Below, one piece after another: positions 22,247 through 31,746 of a stretch of DNA of 64,000 nt (position 1 is the first letter of the stretch; each line of letters begins with the position of its first letter). The DNA lies in assembly GCA_009809945.1 (NCBI GenBank), contig WTPW01000067.1:605026-669025 (forward strand), read 5' to 3'. The stretch is from Gigaspora margarita (taxonomy: Eukaryota > Glomeromycota > Glomeromycetes > Diversisporales > Gigasporaceae). Below the pieces are notes generated by a model. The model was not told the DNA's origin. It saw only the letters and a list, made by a program, of their open reading frames with translations, and ran no database searches. A program made the translations under genes and the position numbers.

Positions 22247-22412
22247 GGTACACATGGAGATCAAGGAACCCAGTAATCATCACGTCAAGTGAAAAATTGG
22301 CCTAAACTATGCTATCACCTATTCTTAAAACTATTAAAACTAGCTTTAATTTTGGTCGAATAATTTATTATATGAAGTGATGATCACTGGGTTCCTTGAT
22401 CTTCAATCTTCC
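22247..22412. mobile_element. 166-bp palindromic MITE
   Basis: GATCAAGGAACCCAGTAATC is mirrored by GATCACTGGGTTCCTTGATC. CTCACTTT stands directly outside both ends (22239-22246 and 22413-22420), consistent with an 8-bp target duplication, although the outermost 10 bp of the TIR are imperfect. Confidence 0.7.
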
Positions 22413-22420
22413 CTCACTTT

Positions 22421-22745
22421 ATATAGTATGGGAAAAAAAAGCTTTAATTATTTTTAAAAGATTTACTAATAATAGTTTAGCAGCTCTAAAGAATAAATAT
22501 AAAATATTAAACTTTTCCTTAGTAAAGTAATCAACTATTTTAATTTATAAACATAATTTTTTTTATCGGAAATTTATCAAATTCTAAAAAAAAAAAAATT
22601 AGATTAGTACATCATGTTATCATAGTGTCTGTAATTAGTAGCATTCCAATATATTAGTCCTTATAATTACATGCAACACAGGCGATTCCTCCCATTAGTC
22701 AAAAAGATCTGAAAGTCGGAGGATTCAGACTTTTATTTATACATA
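22421..22745. other. Spacer, no feature seen
   Basis: Nothing recognisable. Confidence 0.35.
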
Positions 22746-23389
22746 CCCTGTAAGAAAAGTGGTACGGGTGGTACGGGTTGGTGTCGGGAATGCTCGAAAT
22801 GGCACGGATCATGTGACACGTACAGGAACGTTTCACGGAATGGCACGGACATTACGGCAAAGGGTGGCACGTAATATCACGTCATATGAAATGGCGCATT
22901 CGATGGCACGTATGTGTACGTTACACACGTGGTGGCTCGTGATACGTGTTGTGGAGAGCGAAAGATCAGTAAGTGATTTTTTTTTTAAAGAAAAAAGAGC
23001 AATATCTCATGATTTCACTGATGAAGCTTCCCTGTGTGTCTTAGCAAAAAAAATTACTTACAAAATTTTACTTCATATGCAGTTAGCTTGTTCATCTTAT
23101 ATTGATTACTTATATAAATTTATGGTTTAATAGTTAATCCACATCGTAATCGCGGTGGCACGTGAATTTACGTTCACCCGTGCCAAATCCCGTGCCGATT
23201 CGACTAGTAAACTGCTGCAAAACCCATGCCATTTACGGTCCATTTGGCACGGGCATACGGTCCCATACGGTCCACGGAATCCGTACCAATCCGACCATAC
23301 CCGTACAAATCCGGATCATGACCCGTGCCAAAAAGTCCCGTGCCCATCCGAAGCAACCCGTGCCGATCCGTTCCAATTTTCTTATAGGG
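22746..23389. mobile_element. GC-rich CACGG-repeat TIR element
   Basis: The ends CCCTGTAAGAAAAGTGG and (inverted) CCCTATAAGAAAATTGG bound 644 bp that are far richer in GC than the surroundings. They are packed with GGCACGG / CCGTGCC in both orientations: left half mostly CACGG-type, right half mostly CCGTG-type, so the element can fold on itself. ATA follows and precedes the ends. The frames of 123, 104 and 82 codons over it reflect low stop density, not protein signal. Confidence 0.75.
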
Positions 23390-23944
23390 ATAAGCATGGA
23401 TATCAAATGAGAATTTTCAATTCCCACTTTTCTTTATTATATTTTCAAGATTTATTTTTTTTTAAATAAAAAGAATAAAAAGACTAATATCTATTTATAT
23501 AAATAAAATTATTATTTATAATATAATTTAGGAAGTTTATATCAAAAGGTTCACGGGTAAAAAATAACGAAATTAAGTTATTATTACCTTAATATACGTT
23601 TTTTACAGACTATTAGTAATAAGCAATTTGAATATATGTTTACTCTATTCATAATTTTTTATTTTTTTTGTTAGCTATAAAAATAAGATATAGATCAATA
23701 AGCTTTCCTATAAATATTAGTAAGTTAAAATTCATAAAATACACACGGAAAACATCGTCATAATATTCATCAGAAATCGAAAAATCCCACCTAAAAAAAA
23801 TTAAAATGTAGTTAAATGCTTAATCGTTTTAATTAAGAATCAATTAGATATACATAATTATTAACTGCAAATTTTCGGCAACTCTGCAGATAAAGAACTG
23901 ATTGGCTCAGAAAGGTTTTTAAAATTAAGCAGTTTACTTGTAAA
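23390..23944. other. AT-rich spacer
   Basis: No coding frame or paired ends seen. Confidence 0.35.
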
Positions 23945-23952
23945 AAAAAAAA

Positions 23953-24900
23953 AGTTTATCTTTAGAATAATTTGGCAAATCGGTTGATAACGTCTGAATA
24001 ATTTCATCCGCAGATTCGAATGCTTTTAATATTGTTATTTCGTATGCATCTGGTCTATTAGAAGGATTAAAATGAAATATAAGTTTCGATTTAAGCTTCT
24101 AAAGCCCACTTATATTTGTTTAATATAAACTCTACTCTAAAATTAACGTATTACCTTAAGGCCACGCAAAGTTGATTTTTCGTTTGCATTACCTGCCGTC
24201 CCATTTTTTCAATTTTTTTTAATTTTTTTTTTTTAGATCCCAATTGTGCCAATTGTTCGATTTTTGACATCTATTTTTTCACGCTATTTTCATCCGGTGC
24301 CACCCGATGGAGACCTTAATTTCCCGTAATTTTCCGATAGGACTGACAGGAAAAATATGGCTGCCGGCCTAATTTTTTGATTCCTTGTTGTTCAAATGAA
24401 AAATTTACCTTGTATAACCTTAAAATGTGATCATTATTCTATTTACAATCAATTAAATTAAAAAAAAAAATCCGTCCGTCCGTCCCGAATTTTTAAATCC
24501 ATGTAATGCAATACGAAAAATCAACTTTGCGTGGCCTAACCCCTAACCTTAAAAAATGCGCTCAAAAATTTTTATTTTGTCGGTGACTTGTCAAGTTTTT
24601 ATACTACACATATTTCATTTTAATCTTATTTTAATCTTCCACAATAAATAATATAATCTTACTTCTTTTAATGCATTTAATAAATTTAGCGAACTAGTTA
24701 ATGCTTTAAGCTCCACTAGGCATGAGGAATCCATTCGATTACTTTTCTATAAGAAGTTGAAATTCATGAATGCAATTATCGAAATCAACATCCTTTTCTC
24801 CACTTGTCCATCCTTGCGTTGTTTTCTGAGGGTCGCATGTTTGACACCATTCGAGAGATGTGTTATATCGGTTACAATTGGCACATTTGTTCATAGACAT
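23953..24900 (-). pseudogene. Kinase-family gene relic lacking its catalytic middle
   Basis: The minus-strand ATG at 24898-24900 starts a 49-codon frame containing CANCNRYNTSLEWCQTC and GWTSGEKDVD. This N-terminal C-x2-C..NTS..WC-x2-C / WTSG signature precedes protein kinase domains in many Rhizophagus proteins (my recollection). It stops after FQLLIEK. About 670 bases further, at 24078-23953, a separate frame reads HFNPSNRPDAYEITILKAF, like kinase subdomain XI (N-R-P) and the family's C-terminal tail. The ATP loop, HRD and DFG region cannot be found between them. That space holds the MITE at 24159-24537 and unalignable AT-rich sequence, so an internal deletion is likely. What remains cannot be a kinase. 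Confidence 0.65.
24159..24537. mobile_element. 379-bp MITE with long TIR
   Basis: AGGCCACGCAAAGTTGATTT on both ends, inverted and continuing TTCGT.TTGCATTAC (about 34 bp almost exact). It lies within the kinase relic. The interior is GC-richer (CATCCGGTGCCACCCGATGG). No clear target duplication; TTA/TAA flanks the ends. Confidence 0.9.
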
Positions 24901-24939
24901 GATTTTAAACGTTGATGTATGTTATTATTTGCAAGAAAT

Positions 24940-25310
24940 TCCTTATAATAAGGCAGAGTTGGGGGATAACGGTGCCAGATAATCTTTTTCTATGACATTA
25001 GTGCTGATTCATCTATTAGTAGGTGCATTTTGCACTGTAATACAATTACGTAATATCCGCATATGTGCATAATAGATAATGATATTTGGTGTTGTGATTT
25101 TATTTCTCACGAACATTATTTTAAAATAAGGTTAAAATCGTGGTTGACATAGCAAGTAAAGATTCTGTGACAATACTTGTGAATCTTGTTACGACAAGTT
25201 TTTTGTCCATACTGTGCATTAGGTAATCATGAAGGCTTAGCTTATAAGTTTTCAATGCGTACAAGATTTTCATATATGTTAGGTGTTGCTTGCGCAAGTT
25301 ATTACGATAA
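24940..25310. repeat. Dispersed repeat, copy A
   Basis: Shares an ordered set of blocks with 45440-46150: AGGCAGA.TTGG.G.ATAACGG, AATATTCGTGCAAATATG-like, TTTCTCACGAA.TT.ATTTT, AGCAAGTAAAGATTCT, TTGCGACAAGTTTTTT and GCGTACA.GATTTT.CATATG. No protein frame is conserved between the two, so it is probably a non-coding element. Confidence 0.6.
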
Positions 25311-26389
25311 TTATGTACCACCGTTAGAAAAGTCAATTTATAAGGTGCAAGTTACTTAAAACATGCATAAACATCTATACTACAAGGAAGGGCTGGGGAT
25401 AAAAAAAAATTGCAAGTGTCGAATGACCCTTTCTTGAGATGACAGCGCCGAATAACACAACCAATGGCGACGATTATGATGTTTCGGAAGTAGGTTCTGC
25501 CTAACAGGTCATTACTTTTTTTATTCGTTCATTATGTACATAAAGATTACCGTACATATACGTATAATATCAGACATGTATATGAGCAGGTTTTGTCAAA
25601 TTAAGAATTTTTGCAATCGTTTAATGACTAATGTATATGGAAGGTTTTTTTTTTTTTGTATTTTTAGTTAATGAGTATCTGTACTAATTTAGTACAGCTT
25701 AAAAAATTTATTTTACAATATAAAAAATAACTTTTATTTAAAACCTTGCTAAAATATACTTTAATACTAATATTTTTCTATACAAAATTTTAATCAAAGC
25801 TATAAATAAAAAATTTGTATAAATTAACTTTAAACAAAACTTATATTTTACAAAATTTGATACACTAAAGTTAGTACAGTAGTAAAAAAAATGATTAAAA
25901 ATATAACTTTATAATATAATAATAAAAATAATATAAATATAATCTACATTTGATTTAAAAGTATAAAAAAAATTATATATTAAAATAAAATTAATAGATT
26001 TGTTATAAGGTGGTACAAATCCAAATGGTTAAATTTACTTTTAAAATTTATAGTAAATTAATAGTAAATTAATAATAAATTATAGTAAATTTAATTTAAA
26101 AGATTAAAAATAAATTATATTAAAAATTTTTATTTAGCTAATATCAGTCACAGGACATGTCCTTCCCCAATGATCTTATTAGTAATTTTTAGTTGTGTAA
26201 CATACATCGGCGTAACTTCTTTAACTGCTTCAATTAATTAATTAATAGCAAATAATATTCAATTTAAGCATGTTTTACTTTACGGGTTTCATGCTTTTGT
26301 TTCGTACCAGAAATACCCATATTTCTTTATTTTTTATGAAATAAAATCAGGCCTAAAACTTGTAATTTTTTAACACAAATGTCAAGATT
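25311..26389. other. AT-rich spacer with weak inverted repeat
   Basis: 25675-25885 is bounded by CTGTACTAATTTAGTACAG and GTTAGTACAGTAG in inverted arrangement, perhaps a decayed MITE. The tract 25890-26130 is simple A/T sequence with repeats of TAGTAAATTAA. Confidence 0.4.
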
Positions 26390-27185
26390 CTCTTTGAAGT
26401 ATTGCAAAACAAACCTTAACTACATTTTGTGATAACTGAAATAATGAGTAAGTTCTGTGACAGAAATTTTTATGCAAATATCACAATAGTTTCATACTAA
26501 CTCAACTTTAACCATTGTATACTGTATTAGCAAGTAAATTTTGAATTGAAATAGAAATAGTAATTCAACGAACCAACAACGCCAGGGCGTAGGATCGATT
26601 TTCCGAAAACGTGATCTTCCGACCGTAAATTAACCAATTAAAAATCAGGATCAGGTGTAACGTAACACGATCAGGAAAATTCAAAACAAACGTTCGCTTT
26701 GCAAAAATCGTATTTATCGCAAGAATTAGACTAACAAATCATTTTTCTGGCCTAACAAAAAAGTTTTCTCGCACAATTTTGCTATATAATAGCCATTCTA
26801 ACCGCCAACATATACCCAAACCCTAACATAAATTAATTTTTTTTCTCAAAGACAATTTGGTGCCGGAAGATCACGTTTTCGGAAAATCGATCCTAATCCC
26901 TGTCAATTTCCAACAAACCCAACCTTAACCACATACTTTAGTCACTGAATAGTGAGTAAGTTCTATAATAGAATTTTTTACATCAAATTATAGTAAAAAA
27001 ATTTTGATAATATAATACTAATTCAACTTTAACCATTGTGCGTATCGCATTAGTATATTCTGCAACGATTCTTTACGATAAATCATGGTAGAATCACGAT
27101 AATTTAAATGCAGCTTATTCAAATTTAACTATATGTTATGTATGCTGCAATAGATGGTAAGTTCTATAAAAAATTTTTAACAGTA
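26390..27185 (+). repeat. ~115-bp repeats split by a MITE
   Basis: Units at 26390-26570 and 26915-27185 carry CAACTTTAACCATTGT, ATAATGAGTAAGTTCTGTGA and CAGAAATTTTTA as in the 8000-9040 array. The MITE at 26592-26893 lies between them. Confidence 0.55.
26592..26893. mobile_element. 302-bp TA-flanked MITE
   Basis: GGATCGATTTTCCGAAAACG continuing TGATCTTCCG is exactly inverted at the other end (about 30 bp perfect). TA flanks both sides. A TA duplication and such ends fit a Tc1/mariner-type non-autonomous element. Confidence 0.85.
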
Positions 27186-27433
27186 ATATAATTTTTTTTA
27201 AAAAAAAAACAAATAAGATGGGAAGACTACTATATAATAGAATGTAATTTTTATATTTTATATAAAATACTTCACACTACACTGCATATCACCCCAACTT
27301 TTTATATTAAAGAACATAAAATTTTTTATACCGGAATCTTACGTTGGCTTAAATAAAAAAATACGCATTGGTTTTAAATTAACAACCAGTGTAACCCCTT
27401 AACCCTGTGCCGGAGGCACGGGTGATATGCTAG
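27186..27433 (+). mobile_element. Possible Helitron-like 3' end
   Basis: CCCTGTGCCGGAGGCACGGG (27401-27420) folds into a GC hairpin; nine bases later comes CTAG (27430-27433) followed by T, the arrangement of Helitron 3' termini. No start was identified, and the sequence is unlike the array at 37392. It could be coincidence. Confidence 0.35.
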
Positions 27434-27820
27434 TTATAGTCTAGAATAAAGCTGTCACGATAATATTTTAATCCGTAGTACTGTCATATATATATGTTCT
27501 TTAACCGAAAACCCGATTACACATTATGAGGTAAGGAAAACAAGAGATAATGTAATGTAAAATGGGAATCCGCTAATGTAATAATAAAGTAATTATTACA
27601 TACAGTAAAATGAGGTACCGTAATAACTTTGACAACATAATGTAGTAATGATCTACATAAAATGAAGTAATAAAATAATACTAATAACAAATTTAACATA
27701 TGAAAAATCTTAACGTGACTCCCCATCTCTAAATACAACGTTTCACAACATTTCGAAATATAACGGTCAATAAATCGGAGTCAAAATCTTTTTATACCGA
27801 CGATACTTGTTTCTTTCAAA

Positions 27821-29209
27821 ATGTTAACATTACCGAATGAATGTCTTTTAGAAATCTTTAATAACTTTCGAACTTATTGCGGAAGCTTACTTTATGGAAG
27901 CTTATTTTCTTGCCTTCTTGTAAACCGTCAATGGTGTAGAATTATTGTACCAATATTATGGAGCAAACCAATTTTATATGATAAAAGATTTATTCAAACA
28001 TGTCTTTTATCTTTAAATGCCGAAGAGCAAGCTTTATTAATCCCTTTTAATATAATCCTTCCCAATAATTCAACACCCTTATTTGAATATACAAGTTATA
28101 TAAGCCATATTCTTATTTCATATACTCATTTTCCGGATGATTTAAGTTCTGGAATAAAGAATTGGCTTGAAAAGGATTTTCCTACCTCTATAAATGCCCC
28201 TATAAATGTACCTATAGATGCTATTAAATGTTCTATAACTGCAATGCTTCTGCGAATAAATAAGAGGCTTAAATATTTAGAAGTTTTTGGAATTATTTAT
28301 AATAAAATGATGGTCATAGAAAATATTTGTAAAAATAATATTCTTACTTATTTAAGCCTTCAATCTAATAATCTTGGTTCGGATGGTGGGAAGGCAATAG
28401 CAGAGGCTCTTCGTATAAACTCTTCTTTGACATCTTTAAATCTTAAACATAATCAAATCAGTTATGAGGGTGGTAAAGCAATAGCGGAGGCTCTTCATAT
28501 AAACACGACTTTAACTTCTTTAGACCTTAGTTATAATCAACTCTGTTTTGAGGGTGTAAAAGCAATAGCAAAAGCACTTTATGTGAACACTACATTAAAA
28601 TCTTTAAATATTGAATATAATCAACTCTGTTCTGAGAGTGGAAAAGCATTTGCAGATGCTCTTTGTATAAACACCACTTTAACTTCTTTAAATATTGGAT
28701 CTAATCATCTTGGTTCTGAGGGTGGAAAAGCAGTAGCAGAAGCACTTTATAAAAATACCACTCTAACTTTTTTAAATATTAAATTTAATCAACTCAATTC
28801 CGAGGGTGGGAAAGCAATAGCAGAGGCACTCTATAAAAACACTGTTCTAAATTCTTTAAATATTAGCTATAATCAACTTGGCTCCGAGGGTGGAAAAGCA
28901 ATAGCAAAGGCACTTTGCACAAACACCACTCTAACTTCTTTAAATATTGGAGCTAATCAACTTGGTTCTTTGGGTGAAACAGTATTCGCGGAGGCTCTTC
29001 GTACAAACACTAATATAACTTCCTTAAATGTTGATGATGATTATTTCTTCGACAATGATTATCCTTACATTTATCCTTACATTTATCCTTATTTTCCTGA
29101 GAATACCTTTTATATTCCCCCTTCCCCAGATATGGTGGTATATAACGGTCCCTTTGCATATACTCCTGTATTTCTTAATGCCGAGTTAAATGAAAATCGC
29201 AGGTCATGA
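27821..29209 (+). CDS. F-box and leucine-rich-repeat protein
   Basis: A single-exon frame of 462 residues. Residues 3-50 look like an F-box (LPNECLLEIF...LVNRQWCRIIVPILW), the segment that binds Skp1 in SCF ubiquitin ligases. Residues 175-398 are eight 28-residue repeats of ribonuclease-inhibitor type (LxSLNIxxNQLGSEGGKAIAEAL-xxNTT), with a ninth begun at 399, forming a substrate-binding solenoid. The likely role is substrate recognition for ubiquitination in cytosol or nucleus; the target is unknown. The repeats are also alike at DNA level (84-bp units), implying recent expansion. The tail has the slippage-prone YPYIYPYIYPYF. The start is chosen because the F-box begins at once after it. The upstream 390 bases hold a TTTTTATA stretch at about 27788 and no other gene. 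Confidence 0.9.
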   Translation: MLTLPNECLLEIFNNFRTYCGSLLYGSLFSCLLVNRQWCRIIVPILWSKPILYDKRFIQTCLLSLNAEEQALLIPFNIILPNNSTPLFEYTSYISHILISYTHFPDDLSSGIKNWLEKDFPTSINAPINVPIDAIKCSITAMLLRINKRLKYLEVFGIIYNKMMVIENICKNNILTYLSLQSNNLGSDGGKAIAEALRINSSLTSLNLKHNQISYEGGKAIAEALHINTTLTSLDLSYNQLCFEGVKAIAKALYVNTTLKSLNIEYNQLCSESGKAFADALCINTTLTSLNIGSNHLGSEGGKAVAEALYKNTTLTFLNIKFNQLNSEGGKAIAEALYKNTVLNSLNISYNQLGSEGGKAIAKALCTNTTLTSLNIGANQLGSLGETVFAEALRTNTNITSLNVDDDYFFDNDYPYIYPYIYPYFPENTFYIPPSPDMVVYNGPFAYTPVFLNAELNENRRS

Positions 29210-29259
29210 TCGAAATATTGGTGTGTAATGTGATCAATACACAAAAGTAAATAAATAAA

Positions 29260-29282
29260 AGTTCGATCTACAGGATCGAACT
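29260..29282 (+). terminator. 3' hairpin with poly(A) signal
   Basis: AGTTCGATC/GATCGAACT pair perfectly over 9 bp around a short loop, about 50 bases after the stop codon of the F-box gene and directly after AATAAATAAAA. It is probably the 3' processing region; the hairpin's role is speculative. Confidence 0.4.
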
Positions 29283-29480
29283 AAAATTTTGATTTCTATA
29301 ACAACATGAACCTGAGGGATAGCGTTGTGTTTCTTGGTCGAGAAAGAACATCTATTACGGTGGAGCAGGGTCTGAAAGAGAAGCAAACTTAGAATTGAAA
29401 GCAAGTGCAACAAAACTTTAAGACCCAGAGCGAGATACTTAGTACATTAGACACTAACAACTCCATATCACCTAACAATT

Positions 29481-29482
<2 letters not shown>

Positions 29483-29514
<32 letters not shown>
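29483..29514. repeat. Run of 32 T
   Basis: An uninterrupted T homopolymer. It could be the A tail of a minus-strand retroposon, but I found no matching target duplication to the right. Confidence 0.9.
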
Positions 29515-29517
<3 letters not shown>

Positions 29518-31740
29518 TTTATATAATTATTATATTTTTACGTTATTATATTGATTAGAAATATCAAAACCGGGACTAAGAGTAAATTCTTTATTGCAAA
29601 ATTCTTAAGGATATCTGTTTGTTGTGCAAATTTAATACAATTTTAAGAGTTGAATTTTAAATTTTTTTTTTTTTAAATTAAATTTTATTCTCTTTACTGA
29701 TTTACAGAAAAAATTTTGCTTATAATTGATCTATGATTGAGCTATCCAATTTTATTAAATAATCAGTCTATATCACGATTCATTATTATTTCATATTTAT
29801 GAAATTTAGCTAAAATTCGGTCACCAAATCCAATTCTAACATATTAACATATTAATTGATTTAATGCTAAATCCAGAAAAAAATTTTGGGCCTCTTATCT
29901 AGATTTTGGTGTGCCTGACCCATTTTCTCTACAGGTTAATATTCCTTCACTTACCATCTTGAACTATCTTGGTGTCCTCATATCTACTGTTCTCCTAATA
30001 AGATATTAACGTTGCATCTAAACTAGTGATTTATCTAAAGTAGCTACTTTTATATTTTTTTTCTTTTTTTTATTAATCGTTTATCTTACATCATACAATT
30101 CACGTAATATAGTATACTATAATAATTGATAATATAAGGCGTGATAAAAGAATATATAAACTAAATATTATATGAAGAATAAATTATGTGGACCAATCAA
30201 ATCAGACAGTTCCACTTAAAATGCTGTATAAACCATATGCCATTGCATTCGTTCCTAGTATTTAGGTTGGCTCAGAACTTAACATTCGAAACTTTAATGT
30301 AATATACGTTATGAATCTATGCAAAAAGTGTATAAAATTTGTAACCATATATCGATATTTATTTTATGCATGAATACTATTTTTTGTGGATTTTTATATG
30401 GAACTTAAACCAAAAAATTCATAGTTAAATTTTTGCACTGACCACTTAATACACATGTATATTTTCTTGCTTATATAATGAGTTGTCTTTCGATAAGAAC
30501 AAACCTTAGAACAACAATTGGTCTTTGACAATGATAAAGATTATTTGGTATTGCTTCTCAAGGGGTTGTTTTTCTTGATCAAAAAACAATAACCGTTTTT
30601 CTGAATTTTCGTTTTATTGTAAAAATTATAATATAGATACATGTTCTATGTTAACATATGATTGTTTATAAATCCCTCATAAATATAATTTAAGAACTGC
30701 TCACAAACAATAAGGAATTTAAAGTGCGCGGTGGTTTTAAAGCTTTGTCGATTCTCAAATAACACATGTCGATATCACGATGTTACGTGCAAAGTTTTTA
30801 ATTTATATAGAGGCACTAATCAATAAGACTAAAAATTCTTTTAAATAAAGTTACAAATTTATAATTGTATAATGCATAAAATTTTTGCATATATTTAAAT
30901 TTTAAAAGCGATTAAGCAGGGTTGGCAATACAGTTTTGAATGAAGGTAATAGTACTAGCATTTTTGATCAAGGTGAAAGCTAAGGGTTTGTATTCTTTTT
31001 TCGAATTTAAATCAACAAATTTTAATTGGCATACACGTTGAAATGACAGAAGTCATAGTATAGTAGCTATCAATTATTAGAATTTATTCTCACTACAGCC
31101 AGAATAGTTATTGTCATCGTAACTAATTCTAATTAAATAAAAAATGTTTTAGTTTAATAAACTTGAACCCAGGGACCTGCATGGGTCTAAAAATTTGGTC
31201 TTTTTCCGGCCCGCAAAATAAAATTTAATATGTTTTTTAAAAGTTCGGTCCACACGCACTAGGCAATTAAAATTTTGGCTCGGCCACTATTGGAAACGTT
31301 AAAAAATTGAATTGTTAATCTTTTGAAATGATCCATTATAATAATTTTATATTTTTTATTAATATAGTTTTACTTACAATACAAGAGCATAAATTATTTA
31401 TATCGCTACAAGTATAAAAGAAATTAGCTATAACGAATTGGAAAATTGTTACATTCTTAGTGATATTCTTATTAAATTTGCTAAAAATTAAATTAAAAAT
31501 TTATAATAAACCATTATTTTTCTGCTATTAAAAGTGTGTCAATATATTTTAAACAAGATTTTTGGTATTCAATTATTATCTAACTTAGATTCAATTTTTG
31601 GATGGTGAAATTGATCTGTCATTTTGCAAATTTCGTAAAACTGAAGCTTTCAGCTTTGTTATCCTCAAATAGCCAATTAATTTTATACAATTATTAGAAT
31701 ATTATATATATATATATATATTTCATAAAGTATACATAAG
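29515..31740. other. Intergenic AT-rich stretch
   Basis: No coding frame, tRNA or paired ends recognised. A TA microsatellite at about 31704-31722 abuts the 3' end of the Kelch gene. Confidence 0.4.
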
Positions 31741-31746
31741 AAGTAG

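Noticed and set aside
22759..23469. Frames of 123, 104 and 82 codons in the GC-rich element
   Set aside because: They overlap in different frames, follow the CACGG/CCGTG boxes, and are broken in the related half-copy at 12953-13248.
29483..29514. Minus-strand retroposon tail
   Set aside because: No target duplication or tRNA-like head could be found to the right, so only the homopolymer is reported.
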